Origin: JAIXRY01 sp031972855
GTDB taxonomy: Bacteria; Patescibacteriota; Minisyncoccia; Phycocordibacterales; UBA9973
DNA: 64,000 bases
Direction: 5' to 3'
NCBI GenBank assembly: GCA_031972855.1
Contig: DALYDY010000001.1
Location: 139,071-203,070, forward strand
Shown: in pieces, positions 38,424-47,313 of the stretch
Numbering within the stretch: the stretch's first letter is position 1
Layout: each line of letters begins with the position of its first letter
Made by a program: the position numbers and the translations under genes
Notes under the pieces: model-generated
What the model was told of the DNA's origin: nothing
What the model saw: the letters and a program-made list of their open reading frames with translations, nothing else
The model's database searches: none

Positions 38424-39098
38424 ATGTACAACAGACTAAATCATCTACTAAAATCTTATACAACACACTTTAAACAAAAAGAGTTTATATTATCTTTTTT
38501 GATTTCTTTGGTTATGATGTGTGTTGCTCTTGTTGTTAATTTTTATGCCGGAACTTATGCTACCTTGAATGCTAGTAATTCTGTAACAGATATTATTTTG
38601 AATAATATTCGCGCTTTTGCTGTTGATGATTTGTTTGCTGATGGTACGACTATATTTGCAGTATTTTCTTTGATAATATGTCTGCTCTATATAAAAAGAT
38701 TGCCATTTATTTTTAAATCTCTAAGTCTTTTTATTCTGGTTCGTTCTATTTTTATTAATCTTACAAATATAGGCCCTTTTCCAAGTCAGGTAATTATTTC
38801 CCCAGAAGATATAATAAGTAAGTTTTCTTTTGCTGGAGACCTTTTCTTTTCAGGCCACACAGGTATACCATTTTTGTTAGCATTAATATTTTGGGATGTA
38901 AAAATACTTAGATATACATTTCTTGGAGGTTCATTCTTTTTTGCAACCATTGTATTACTCGGGCATCTTCATTATTCTATAGATGTGTTGTCCGCTTTCT
39001 TTATTACATACACTATATATCACATCGCAAAGATTGTCTTCAAAAAGGATTTGAATTTATTTGAAAAAGATATTTATATAGAAGTGTTTGAGAAATAA
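38424..39098 (+). CDS. PAP2-superfamily membrane phosphatase
   Basis: 224 residues, six membrane helices. FFSGHTGIPFLLALIFW and GHLHYSIDVLSAFF carry the His and Asp of the PAP2/sphingomyelin-synthase-like C-terminal motif (SGHT ... H-x3-D). It removes phosphate from lipids or moves phospho-head-groups. TATAAT 38411-38416 is 7 nt before ATG. Confidence 0.78.
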   Translation: MYNRLNHLLKSYTTHFKQKEFILSFLISLVMMCVALVVNFYAGTYATLNASNSVTDIILNNIRAFAVDDLFADGTTIFAVFSLIICLLYIKRLPFIFKSLSLFILVRSIFINLTNIGPFPSQVIISPEDIISKFSFAGDLFFSGHTGIPFLLALIFWDVKILRYTFLGGSFFFATIVLLGHLHYSIDVLSAFFITYTIYHIAKIVFKKDLNLFEKDIYIEVFEK

Positions 39099-39115
39099 TG
39101 GTATATTTAAAAAAT

Positions 39116-39619
39116 ATGGAAAATTTAAACGAAGACGAAAATTCAAAAATAGAAAAACAGGAAGCTAAACCCACTTTAGAAGAAAATAATACTTCTTTTG
39201 TTGTGAAAGATAACAAAACAGAAAATCATAAAGAAGTGGAAAATAAAATAGGAGAAATAAAAGATGATTTAGAAAAAGCCTATAATGGTGAAAATACTAT
39301 TGAAAGTGAAAAAATAGAAAAAGATTTTGTGGTAGAAATGCTCAAGAAAAATGGACTCGAAGATCTTGAGACTAAGAAATTATTTAATGATTATCTTGAT
39401 CAACAGCAAGAATTGAGAGATAGTAATGAAGACATAGATGCATCGCAGATATTCAATATTCGTCACTCTATGGATATGACAGATTTTTATATTGCTATAG
39501 GTGATAATGAAGGTGCTCTTGAAAACATTAATGAGGCTCTGGACCAAGCAGAACACTACAAGTTGGAGGATCTAGTCTTGGAGATAAAAAATAAAAGAAA
39601 AGAATTATTAAAAAATTAA
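39116..39619 (+). CDS. TPR-like acidic hypothetical protein
   Basis: 167 residues from ATG 39116; TATATT at 39102-39107 sits 8 nt upstream, which favours this start over 39098. Long charged N-terminal half (Glu/Lys/Asn), then FYIAIGDNEGALENINEALDQAEH, a single TPR-like helix pair. Probably a protein-binding scaffold. Confidence 0.55.
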   Translation: MENLNEDENSKIEKQEAKPTLEENNTSFVVKDNKTENHKEVENKIGEIKDDLEKAYNGENTIESEKIEKDFVVEMLKKNGLEDLETKKLFNDYLDQQQELRDSNEDIDASQIFNIRHSMDMTDFYIAIGDNEGALENINEALDQAEHYKLEDLVLEIKNKRKELLKN

Positions 39620-39626
39620 TAAAAAT

Positions 39627-39658
39627 AAAAAAGTATCATTAATTAATGACACTTTTTT
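39627..39658 (+). terminator. Terminator of the TPR-like gene
   Basis: AAAAAAGTATCATTAAT-TAATGACACTTTTTT, one mismatch. Confidence 0.8.
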
Positions 39659-39695
39659 ATTTAGGTATATACTATATCTGTAACCTTATAATTTT

Positions 39696-40211
39696 ATGCA
39701 ATACAATATACATCCAATTTTTGTTCATTTCCCTATAGCTTTTCTAATGCTTTATTCGTTAATCAAGATACTCCCGCTTCAAAAATGGATATCGAGTATT
39801 TCTTTAAAAGTTGTAGAAAGAATTCTTCTTACTGCTGGTATATTGGGTGGACTTCTCGCTCTTCAGACAGGTGAAATTGCTGAAAATCTAACCAATCCAA
39901 ATCATGATATTTTAGAAATGCATGAATTTTTTGCTTCTCTATCTGTAAGGGTTTATGGTGTGATATTGCTTGGTGAGCTAATGGTTATTTTTGGATCTTT
40001 TGTAAATAGTAAAATTCAAAATAAAACAGTTTTGGATATATATAAAACTCTTGTTACTCTTCTTACAAATAAATATTTAGTAATTATTCTTGCTGTTGTT
40101 GGTGTTGTTGCGATAGCTCTAACAGGTCTTCTTGGTGGAGTTATGGTTTATGGAACATCGGCAGATCCTTTAGCGGAACCGATACTCTCATTATTAGGAA
40201 TTAATTTTTAA
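39696..40211 (+). CDS. DUF2231 membrane protein
   Basis: 171 residues, four membrane helices. IHPIFVHFPIAFLMLYSL at the N-terminus is the DUF2231 signature (HP-H-P). ALQTGEIAE and HEFFASL follow with conserved His/Glu, perhaps metal or haem ligands. Function unknown; family members occur near redox proteins. TATACT-like boxes precede it. Confidence 0.75.
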   Translation: MQYNIHPIFVHFPIAFLMLYSLIKILPLQKWISSISLKVVERILLTAGILGGLLALQTGEIAENLTNPNHDILEMHEFFASLSVRVYGVILLGELMVIFGSFVNSKIQNKTVLDIYKTLVTLLTNKYLVIILAVVGVVAIALTGLLGGVMVYGTSADPLAEPILSLLGINF

Positions 40212-40217
40212 AAAAAT

Positions 40218-40616
40218 ATGAAAAAAGGATATAAAGAAAATATTGAACAAAAAACATTAGAGAACACAAATTTTAGACACGTTTTGTATACAGGAGAAGA
40301 GATGCAATTAGTTTTAATGAGTCTTCTTCCTGGAGAAGATATTGGTGAAGAAGTTCACAATGAAAACGATCAATTCTTTCGTTTCGAAGCTGGTTTTGGA
40401 AAGGTTGTAATTAATGACAATGAATATGAAGCAGTTGATGGTGATGTTGTGATAGTTCCAAAAGGTGCAAAACATAATGTTATAAATACTGGAAGTATTG
40501 CTTTGCAACTCTATACAATATATTGCCCAGCTCACCACAAAGATGGAATAATTAGAGAAACAAAACAAGATGCGATGGATAATGAGGAAGAGTTTGATGG
40601 AACAACAACAGAATAA
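40218..40616 (+). CDS. Cupin-domain protein
   Basis: 132 residues. The two cupin motifs are clear: GEEVHNENDQFFRFEAGFG (metal-binding HxxxxQ---E) and VIVPKGAKHNVINTG. Metal-dependent isomerase or dioxygenase activity is possible; CPR members are uncharacterised. Follows the DUF2231 gene by 6 nt. Confidence 0.82.
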   Translation: MKKGYKENIEQKTLENTNFRHVLYTGEEMQLVLMSLLPGEDIGEEVHNENDQFFRFEAGFGKVVINDNEYEAVDGDVVIVPKGAKHNVINTGSIALQLYTIYCPAHHKDGIIRETKQDAMDNEEEFDGTTTE

Positions 40617-40646
40617 AGCTTTCACGATGCAGAGCATTGAGACACG

Positions 40647-40722
40647 GAACCTTTGTTCTGTCTTCACTCGGACGTTGTAAAAGTTAGAAAACTTTTACAC
40701 GCTCTTCGTTTGCCAGAATAAA
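40647..40722 (+). repeat. Dispersed 76-bp repeat, copy 1
   Basis: 67 of 76 positions match copy 2 at 60295-60370. Core hairpin TGTAAAAGTT-agaa-AACTTTTACA, flanked by GAACCTTTGTT...TCTTCACTCG and CACGCT. Both copies sit immediately before a terminator in an intergenic gap. Confidence 0.85.
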
Positions 40723-40725
40723 ATA

Positions 40726-40746
40726 AAGCCCTTTAGGGGCTTTTTA
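40726..40746. terminator. Terminator after repeat copy 1
   Basis: AAAGCCC-tttag-GGGCTTTTT. Confidence 0.7.
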
Positions 40747-40932
40747 GTTGTGAGACATTAGATAGCAGAATCTATCGTATCTTGCTTTTTCTATGGTCCC
40801 GCATTCAAATAATTCATTAAATATTTTCAACGCTTCTTTTAGGGAATTAAATTCAAAACTTTCATATTCACCCTTTTTGATGTACCAAGCCAATTTACAA
40901 TGAGTAGGTACTTGTAATAATTCTGCCTCCAT
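40744..40932 (-). CDS. Hypothetical protein, 62 aa
   Basis: Short acidic protein, not recognised. ESFEFNSLKEALKIFNELFECGTIEKARYDRF looks like a small helical domain. Divergent from the hydrolase gene; terminator shared with the repeat region. Confidence 0.45.
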   Translation of the reverse strand: MEAELLQVPTHCKLAWYIKKGEYESFEFNSLKEALKIFNELFECGTIEKARYDRFCYLMSHN

Positions 40933-41001
40933 AATTAAAAAGAATTTATTATATATATTGTACGTTTTTTATTTTATAAAAACAAATGGTATATTTGGAT
41001 T

Positions 41002-41571
41002 ATGAAAGAAGTAATAATCATACATGGTTGGGATGGAAGTCCCAATGAACCACTACATCAATATTTGAAAGGTCTTTTTGAAAAAGAAGGTTTCAATGTA
41101 AAAATCCCAAGTATGCCTCATCCAGAAACTCCAAATATAGAAGATTGGGTTTCTACTATAAAAGAAAATGTAAATAATCCAGAGAATACTATTTTTGTTG
41201 GCCATTCTGTTGGATGTCAGGCTGTACTTCGCTTTGTTGAAACATTAGATTTAATTGTTCCGAGAATTATTTTGTTTGCTCCTTGGATGGAATTAGATGA
41301 ACAGACTATAGAAGATGAAGGGGAAGAAGTAGTAGAAATTGCACGTCCATGGATGGAAACACCTATTGATTTTGAAAAAATAAAATCAAATATAAAAAGT
41401 GGAATTGCAATTTTTTCTGACAACGATATTTATGTTCCAATTTTTCAAAAAGAGTTTTTTGAAAATAAATTAAATATAGAAACTCTAATTGAACACAATC
41501 AAGGACATTTCGATCCTTCAAGTGGATTCACAGAATTACAAACAGACTTTGATATTATACTAGGAAAATAA
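41002..41571 (+). CDS. RBBP9/YdeN-family alpha/beta hydrolase
   Basis: 189 residues. IIIHGWDGSPNEPLH (oxyanion region), VGHSVGCQAVLRF with the nucleophile Ser, FSDNDIYVP with the acid, and NQGHFDPSSGF with the catalytic His: a full triad in RBBP9 order. Substrate unknown (serine hydrolase). TATATT 40990-40995 is 6 nt before ATG. Confidence 0.88.
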   Translation: MKEVIIIHGWDGSPNEPLHQYLKGLFEKEGFNVKIPSMPHPETPNIEDWVSTIKENVNNPENTIFVGHSVGCQAVLRFVETLDLIVPRIILFAPWMELDEQTIEDEGEEVVEIARPWMETPIDFEKIKSNIKSGIAIFSDNDIYVPIFQKEFFENKLNIETLIEHNQGHFDPSSGFTELQTDFDIILGK

Positions 41572-41602
41572 ATAAAACTCCCCGTAAGGGGAGTTTTATT
41601 TA
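41571..41602. terminator. Terminator between the hydrolase and RRM genes
   Basis: AAATAAAACTCCCC-gtaa-GGGGAGTTTTATTT, symmetric. Confidence 0.9.
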
Positions 41603-41612
41603 TTTGTGAATA

Positions 41613-41879
41613 TTATTCACGTGGGCGGTCTTCTTTTGGACGAGCGATTGAAACGCGGATTCCGCGTCCATCGAGCTCTTTTCCATCAAGTTCTGAAATT
41701 GCACGTTCTGCTTCTTCAGCTGAACTCATTTCAACGAACCCGAAGCCTTTTGAGCGACCTGTCATTTTATCCATAATCACAGCTGCAGATTCTACAGTTC
41801 CGATTGTTTGGAAGAATGCACGTAGTGAATCATCTGTGGTTTTCCACGCGAGTGATCCAATGTAAAGTTTTTTCTCCAT
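41613..41879 (-). CDS. RRM RNA-binding protein
   Basis: 88 residues from ATG 41879 (MEKKLYIGSLAWKT); the longer upstream frame is unlikely. RNP2 LYIGSL and RNP1 SKGFGFVEM are complete, so this is a single-RRM RNA chaperone like the cold-inducible RNA-binding proteins of cyanobacteria and CPR. Short basic tail (RPKEDRPRE). Confidence 0.92.
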   Translation of the reverse strand: MEKKLYIGSLAWKTTDDSLRAFFQTIGTVESAAVIMDKMTGRSKGFGFVEMSSAEEAERAISELDGKELDGRGIRVSIARPKEDRPRE

Positions 41880-42074
41880 AGGTATATGTTCTAGTTTATC
41901 ACTTTCGACCGTATCCAAAACCAACAGCACCTATAGAGAAAACTCGATACGAAGCAGTAGCAGAAGATACTCTATAAGTAAAGCACACTTACAGACAAAA
42001 AGGAAGGGGTATAAATTAAGTTATGTGTTATATAATTGCTGTTATTAGTAGTTTTTTAATTTTTTCTGTATTAT

Positions 42075-42452
42075 ATGCTGTCATTTATAGGTATTTTACT
42101 TCTTGCAACTATAGCTTCTGTTATTGTTGGTATGATTTGGTACACCCCATTTGCTTTTGGTTCTATTTGGATGCGCCTTTCTGGTGCTTCTATGGAAGAA
42201 GGATCAAACATTAAAGCAATGGCTTTAGGTATTTTGATTAGAATTCTTGCAACTTTTGGTTTGTTTGTATTTACTGTTGCTACAGGTGCAAATCCTTTGT
42301 TTGTTGCTGGTATGTTGTGGATATCTGTTATTGTTCCTGGATATCTATCTTCAATGCTTTATAACAAAATGAATTGGAGATTAGCCTTGATTCATTCTGG
42401 GTATGATATTATTTCTCTAGTTGCTGGTGCTTTGGTTTTGATGTATTTGTAA
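42075..42452 (+). CDS. DUF1761 membrane protein
   Basis: 125 residues, four membrane helices. VGMIWYTPFAFGSIWMRLSG after helix 1 is the DUF1761 signature. No known function. The upstream 195-bp gap holds no gene; it contains a TATAGAG/CTCTATA inverted pair near 41932-41976. Confidence 0.75.
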   Translation: MLSFIGILLLATIASVIVGMIWYTPFAFGSIWMRLSGASMEEGSNIKAMALGILIRILATFGLFVFTVATGANPLFVAGMLWISVIVPGYLSSMLYNKMNWRLALIHSGYDIISLVAGALVLMYL

Positions 42453-42458
42453 AATATA

Positions 42459-42512
42459 AAACAACCAATAAAAAAATCTCTCACTAGTGAGAGATTTTTT
42501 TATTGGTTGTTT
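42459..42512. terminator. Long palindromic bidirectional terminator
   Basis: AACAACCAATAAAAAAATCT and onward through CTCACTAGTGAG to the exact complement: 27-bp arms with no loop. Serves both convergent genes. Confidence 0.85.
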
Positions 42513-42716
42513 TTAAAGTCTAAACAAGTCTTTTAATAGTGTATTCCAGCTTTTATTAAAGTTTGTAACTATTAAGTAAGAAGGAATAAAAAATATAGCC
42601 AAAATAAAAAATAACAACAATTTAAGAGTTTTCTCAATTATTGTAAAAATAACTCCAGAGATATCTTTACTACTTCCTTTTGTTCCTTCCCAAAGTTCTT
42701 TAAAAAAGTCTTCCAT
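42513..42716 (-). CDS. Small membrane protein, 67 aa
   Basis: MEDFFKELWEGTKGSSKDIS then one or two membrane helices (LKLLLFFILAIFFIPSYLIV). Not recognised. Stop codon is at the edge of the palindromic terminator. Confidence 0.5.
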   Translation of the reverse strand: MEDFFKELWEGTKGSSKDISGVIFTIIEKTLKLLLFFILAIFFIPSYLIVTNFNKSWNTLLKDLFRL

Positions 42717-42805
42717 ATATAAAGAATATACAATGTATAGTCCAAAAATGCTAGTCTAGTAGTATTTTTATAAAAGAATATAATTAAATAAAACTAAATA
42801 AAAAA

Positions 42806-43462
42806 ATGAAAACAAAGGAAGAATTAAGAAGAAGATTCTTCTTAAAAGAAGAGCAGTGGCAAGAATTGACTATGGAATATTACTATAGAGAATCAGTTTA
42901 TATTGATTTTTATTATGACGATTCAATTTTTTCCTTGTCTAGACAAAATCTATGGCTTCGTAAAAGATTTGATCAAAAATCAAATTTTGTTTATCAATTG
43001 ATAAAGTTGGATAATTCTGGAAATTTAGATTCATATGAAAAATATGATGACTTAGAAAAAATTAAGGAAATGTGCAATATTATTAATTTTGATGAAATTG
43101 ATTCTAAATTAAAAACATTTTGTGAACTAAATGTTCATAAAGAAACAATTTGTATTCCTCACATCACAGAAGGACTTGGGCATATTGGATTTAAAGTTAC
43201 TAAGAATTTTGTAACAAGCCCTAATGATTCTTCATGGTCCTACACTGTTTATGATTTAAAATATATTAAAGGTGTTGAAGGTCTTTCTCTTCCTGAAAAA
43301 ACACGCGTTATTGATTTAATGTGTAAAGAATCAAAATGGGATAATACATATATGTATGGTAGGGTTATTGAATATTTAAGAAATTTTTCTCCAGACCATT
43401 TTACAAAATTAGTTAATAATTTTGTTTGCCCTCCTTTTCCTGAAAATATTGCCGTTATTTAA
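42806..43462 (+). CDS. CYTH-like phosphohydrolase-fold protein (tentative)
   Basis: 218 residues. YIDFYYDDSIFSLSRQNLWLRKRF followed by FVYQLIKLDN resembles the CYTH pattern (yfD--d--L----LR-R ... -l--K) of triphosphate tunnel enzymes. The N-terminal ExExK motif is not clear, so activity may be lost or the call wrong. Confidence 0.45.
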   Translation: MKTKEELRRRFFLKEEQWQELTMEYYYRESVYIDFYYDDSIFSLSRQNLWLRKRFDQKSNFVYQLIKLDNSGNLDSYEKYDDLEKIKEMCNIINFDEIDSKLKTFCELNVHKETICIPHITEGLGHIGFKVTKNFVTSPNDSSWSYTVYDLKYIKGVEGLSLPEKTRVIDLMCKESKWDNTYMYGRVIEYLRNFSPDHFTKLVNNFVCPPFPENIAVI

Positions 43463-43530
43463 GCCCCCTTATAGGAGGCTTTTCTTTTTGTGTTACAATA
43501 AGTTCCTACTAGAATAATTAAATAAAAAAT

Positions 43531-44148
43531 ATGTCATTTATAAAAAATCTTTCATGGCGCTATGCAACAAAAATGTTTGATTCAAACAAAAAAGTTGAAA
43601 GTGCTCATGTAGAAAAAATATTAGAAGCCGTAAGACTTGCTCCAACATCTTTTGGTCTACAACCATTCCATGCGACCGTTGTAGAAAATCAAGAACTCAA
43701 AGATAAGCTTCAAGGTTTTGCTTGGAATCAAGCTCAAATTGGCTCATCTTCACAAGTACTTGTTTTTTCATATAGAACAGATATCTTAGCTAGAATTAAT
43801 ACTTACTTTGAAATGGTTTCTGGAGGTAGTGAAGAGGTTAGAAAAGGAATGGGAGAATACGAAACAATGATGAAAAATTTTGCAGAAGGTATGTCAGAAG
43901 AAAAAATTTCTTCATGGGCTGCAAAACAAGCATACATTGCTCTTGGATTTGCTCTTGCTACTTGTGCGGAGCTTGAGATAGACTCTTGTCCTATGGAAGG
44001 ATTTGATCCTATTGCTTTTAAAGAAGCTTTAGAACTTCCAGAAAATATAACCCCTGTAGCACTTCTTCCAATTGGTTACAGATCAGAGAGTGATATTGTA
44101 CGTGCTAAAGTTCGTTTTCCAGAAACTGATCTATTTTCAAATAAATAA
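43531..44148 (+). CDS. Nitroreductase-family NAD(P)H-dependent oxidoreductase
   Basis: 205 residues, NfsB-like length. WRYATKMFD at the N-terminus (flavin-phosphate Arg), APTSFGLQPF (P-T-S-x-Q-P), WAAKQAYIALGFALATCAELEID and LPIGYR are the family blocks. FMN-dependent two-electron reductase for quinones or nitro compounds; physiological substrate unknown. Confidence 0.9.
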   Translation: MSFIKNLSWRYATKMFDSNKKVESAHVEKILEAVRLAPTSFGLQPFHATVVENQELKDKLQGFAWNQAQIGSSSQVLVFSYRTDILARINTYFEMVSGGSEEVRKGMGEYETMMKNFAEGMSEEKISSWAAKQAYIALGFALATCAELEIDSCPMEGFDPIAFKEALELPENITPVALLPIGYRSESDIVRAKVRFPETDLFSNK

Positions 44149-44196
44149 ACATAAAAATAAAAAACTGGATTTAATCCAGTTTTTTATTTTTATGTT
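44149..44196 (+). terminator. Terminator of the nitroreductase gene
   Basis: AAAAACTGGAT-tta-ATCCAGTTTTT, extended by ACATAAAAAT/ATTTTTATGT. Confidence 0.88.
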
Positions 44197-44225
44197 AAGA
44201 ATGGTTTTGTTATACTAGATATATT

Positions 44226-44846
44226 ATGAAAAAATACATTTCAGAACTTATTGGAACTTTTATTTTGTCACTAGTTGTTGCTTTGGCTGTTGGTGGGGGA
44301 GCTTTCTCTATATCAATACCAGTCTTAGCAGCTATAATCATCGGAATATTTTTCTATACAATTGGTGGAATATCTGGAGCACATTTAAATCCTGCTGTAA
44401 CAATAGCAATGATTGCAACAAAAGAAATAGAAGGTAAACAAGGAATTGCTTATTTAGCATCTCAATTTATTGGTGGAGCTTTTGCTCTTGTTGTTGCAGG
44501 AATGTTTAATTTAAGTTCAAATCTTCCTTCCACTTCTGTGTCTATGGGTTCTGGGATAGCTGAAGCTGTTGGTGCATTTGTTTTTGCTTTTGGTGTAGGG
44601 GCTGTTTACTATAAGAAAGTAAATTCTACAATCTCAGGAATTGTTGTTGGTATGTCATTTATTATTGGTGTTTCAATTGCTGGTCTTCTTGGTTCTTATG
44701 GCTTCATTAATCCAAGTATCTCACTTGCTTCTGGGGTTTTTGATATGTTCTATCTACTCGGACCTATTATAGGTTTTACTATTGGTTTTATGTTTTATAA
44801 ATGGCTTATAGATTCACCTAGTATTCAAGTACAAGTAGTTGAATAA
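44226..44846 (+). CDS. Aquaporin-family (MIP) channel
   Basis: 206 residues, six helices. First NPA box SGAHLNPAVTIAM; second is altered to NPS (GFINPSISLASGVF). Conserved Glu in helix 1 (ELIGTF) and helix 4 (AEAVGAFVF). The second box lacks the usual Arg after NPA (Ser-Ile-Ser-Leu), so the selectivity filter may differ. TATACT 44211-44216 is 9 nt before ATG. Confidence 0.88.
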   Translation: MKKYISELIGTFILSLVVALAVGGGAFSISIPVLAAIIIGIFFYTIGGISGAHLNPAVTIAMIATKEIEGKQGIAYLASQFIGGAFALVVAGMFNLSSNLPSTSVSMGSGIAEAVGAFVFAFGVGAVYYKKVNSTISGIVVGMSFIIGVSIAGLLGSYGFINPSISLASGVFDMFYLLGPIIGFTIGFMFYKWLIDSPSIQVQVVE

Positions 44847-44847
44847 T

Positions 44848-44884
44848 AAAAACAAAACCCTTAGTATAGGGTTTTGTTTTTATT
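44848..44884 (+). terminator. Terminator of the aquaporin gene
   Basis: AATAAAAACAAAACCCTTA-g-TATAGGGTTTTGTTTTTATT. Confidence 0.85.
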
Positions 44885-44910
44885 TAAATAATGATACATA
44901 CTGTAGGAAT

Positions 44911-45756
44911 ATGAGCATCACACTAAAAAGAGTAATAAAAATAAGTCGACCTAGATTTTGGTTGTATGAACTCGGGACATTTTTTGTGGGAGTTATTGCT
45001 GGAGGATTTTTTGGTGTTTCTATTATAAGTCTTATTGTGTGGGGGCTTTATTTTTTAATTTCAGCAAATATTTTAATTTATGGAATAAATGATATATATG
45101 ATTATGATACGGATAAATTAAATCCAAAAAAACAAAACTATGAAGATTTATTAAATCCAACAGATCACAAAAAAATATATTTTTGGATTTTGATAACAAA
45201 TATACCTTTTGCTTTTTTTGTTTTTAATTTATCAAAGGCTACAATAATTTCTCTATTTTTCTTTGTGTTTTTTGCTACTTTTTATTCTGCAAAACCTATT
45301 CGAGCAAAAGCTCGTCCTTTCCTAGATTCATTTTTTTCTGCGGGTCACTATGTAGCAACAGGTGTGTTTGGATATTTTCTAACAAATCCTGAGTATGCGT
45401 TTCCTTTGTGGGGAATTGTAGCTGGGATGTCTTGGGCTATTTCTATGCACGCATACTCTGCTGTTCCTGATATTGAATCTGATGCAAATGGAGGCTTGCA
45501 AACAATTGCGACCTATTTAGGTAAAAATAAAACAATATTGCTGTGTTCTTTTTTGTACACAGTCTCAGCAATTATTGGGTCTATATTGGTAGGGTGGTGG
45601 ATTTCAATTTTACTTATTCCGTATTTGGTTATAATGTATAAATCTTATTTTGCTGATGAAATTTTTCTTTTTAAACTTTATAAATATTTTCCAATATTAA
45701 ACGCATTCTCTGGAATGGTTATCTTTTGGAGTTTGTTATTAAAAATAATTTTATAA
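44911..45756 (+). CDS. UbiA-family prenyltransferase, probable carotenoid elongase
   Basis: 281 residues from ATG 44911 (MSITLKRVIKISRPRFW); the longer frame reads through a terminator. About eight membrane helices. The two Asp-rich motifs are YGINDIYDYDTDKLNPKK and VPDIESDANGGLQTIAT, which bind Mg and prenyl diphosphate. The closest type by motif and context is the lycopene elongase group (LbtBC/CrtEb-like, C50 carotenoids), because the convergent neighbours are crtI, crtB and crtE. A menaquinone-type role is less likely as no such pathway is seen. Confidence 0.75.
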   Translation: MSITLKRVIKISRPRFWLYELGTFFVGVIAGGFFGVSIISLIVWGLYFLISANILIYGINDIYDYDTDKLNPKKQNYEDLLNPTDHKKIYFWILITNIPFAFFVFNLSKATIISLFFFVFFATFYSAKPIRAKARPFLDSFFSAGHYVATGVFGYFLTNPEYAFPLWGIVAGMSWAISMHAYSAVPDIESDANGGLQTIATYLGKNKTILLCSFLYTVSAIIGSILVGWWISILLIPYLVIMYKSYFADEIFLFKLYKYFPILNAFSGMVIFWSLLLKIIL

Positions 45757-45789
45757 AATAAAAACCTCACATTGTGAGGTTTTTATTTT
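45755..45789. terminator. Bidirectional terminator between the prenyltransferase and crtI
   Basis: AAAATAAAAACCTCAC-att-GTGAGGTTTTTATTTT. Confidence 0.9.
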
Positions 45790-45795
45790 ATTTGT

Positions 45796-47313
45796 CTAAA
45801 CTTCTTTTAGTGGTTCTGGGTCAGATATTTTTTCAATTCTTTTGTAAACTAGTTCTGCAGAAATGAGACATATAGGAACTCCAATTCCAGGGTTTGTTCC
45901 TGCTCCAACAAAAAATAGATTTTCAACCTTTTTTGATATATTGTTTGGTCTGAATATTGCTGTCTGTGGAAGAGTGTGAGCGAGTCCTAAAGCTGTTCCT
46001 TTGAATGCATTGTAGTCTTGTATAAAATTATCAACACTGTAAATTTCTTTTGTTATAATTCTTTCTTTGAGATTTGGTATGTCCAATTCTTTTTCCATTA
46101 ATGAAAGTATTTTATCAGCGTATAATTCTTTCTCTTCCTCTGTATGAGATAGGCCTGCTGCAATCGGGACCAAGACAAAAATATTTTCAGTATTATCTGG
46201 AGATATACTGTTGTCAGATTTTGATGGGGCACATACATAGAGTGCTGGATATCCTGGCCATGTAGGATGCTTGAATATTTGATCAAAATTCTCTTTCCAT
46301 GTTTTAGGGAAGAAAAGGTTGTGATGTGATAGTGTCGGAACTTTTCCATCTATTCCCAAATACATAATAAATGCACTTGGAGCAAGAGTCCTTTTGTCCC
46401 AATATCTCTGATTGTGTTCTCGATATTCTTCTTGAATAAGAACTTGTTCTGTGTGGTGATAGTCTGCATTTGAAATAACCATATCAGCATCAATAACCGA
46501 TCCATTTTCCAAAGTAACACCTGTAGTTTTTCCATCTACAATATTTATTTTTTTAACAGGTGAATTTATTTTTATTTCAGTACCATATTTCTCTGATACT
46601 GTAACAAGAGCTTTTGTTACTTCATAAAGACCTCCTTTTGGGTACCAAACCCCAAGACCGAAGTCTACATAATTCATCAATGTATATATGCCTGGAGTAT
46701 CATAAGGAGATGTTCCAAGTAGTACTGTCTGATACTGCATGACTTTTTGTAAAAGATCGTTTTTGAATAATTTATTTATTATGGTGCTTTGTTTTGAAAA
46801 GATAGGAAGCTTTCTTCCTAGAGTCATTACTCTTTTGTTGAAGAAATCAAAAATAGAATCATAGTTTTTGTACATGAATTCTTGTTTTGCAACTTCATAT
46901 TGAAATTTTGTTTGTGACAAAAATTTTTCAAGAACATCTCCACTGCCTTTTTCTAATGATTCAAAAGTTTCTTTGTTTTTTTCTAGGTCTGCAAAGAAAT
47001 CAAAAAATCCATCACCTTGCTGGAATACTCTATAAGAAGGGGATAGTAATTGTAGTTCTAAGTGATCATTAATATCCTCGCCTAATACTTTAAAGAAATC
47101 TTCAAAAACATCTGGCATCATATACCAACTTGGACCTTTGTCGAAAATAAACTTTCCTTTATTAGTATCTTTTACGATTAGAGAAGCTCTACCTCCTGGC
47201 ATGTCATTTTTTTCTAAAATCGTAACCTTATATCCTTTTTTTGAAAGTAGACAAGCTGAAGCAAGTCCTCCTATTCCTGATCCTATAATAATTATGTGTT
47301 TTTGTTTATTCAT
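45796..47313 (-). CDS. crtI: Phytoene desaturase
   Basis: 505 residues. FAD-binding IIIIGSGIGGLASACLLSKKGYKVTILEKN at the N-terminus, GPSWYMMPD, and the C-terminal GAGTNPGIGVPICLISAE typical of CrtI. It introduces double bonds in phytoene to give lycopene. Start overlaps the crtB stop by 8 nt, so crtE-crtB-crtI form one operon. Confidence 0.95.
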   Translation of the reverse strand: MNKQKHIIIIGSGIGGLASACLLSKKGYKVTILEKNDMPGGRASLIVKDTNKGKFIFDKGPSWYMMPDVFEDFFKVLGEDINDHLELQLLSPSYRVFQQGDGFFDFFADLEKNKETFESLEKGSGDVLEKFLSQTKFQYEVAKQEFMYKNYDSIFDFFNKRVMTLGRKLPIFSKQSTIINKLFKNDLLQKVMQYQTVLLGTSPYDTPGIYTLMNYVDFGLGVWYPKGGLYEVTKALVTVSEKYGTEIKINSPVKKINIVDGKTTGVTLENGSVIDADMVISNADYHHTEQVLIQEEYREHNQRYWDKRTLAPSAFIMYLGIDGKVPTLSHHNLFFPKTWKENFDQIFKHPTWPGYPALYVCAPSKSDNSISPDNTENIFVLVPIAAGLSHTEEEKELYADKILSLMEKELDIPNLKERIITKEIYSVDNFIQDYNAFKGTALGLAHTLPQTAIFRPNNISKKVENLFFVGAGTNPGIGVPICLISAELVYKRIEKISDPEPLKEV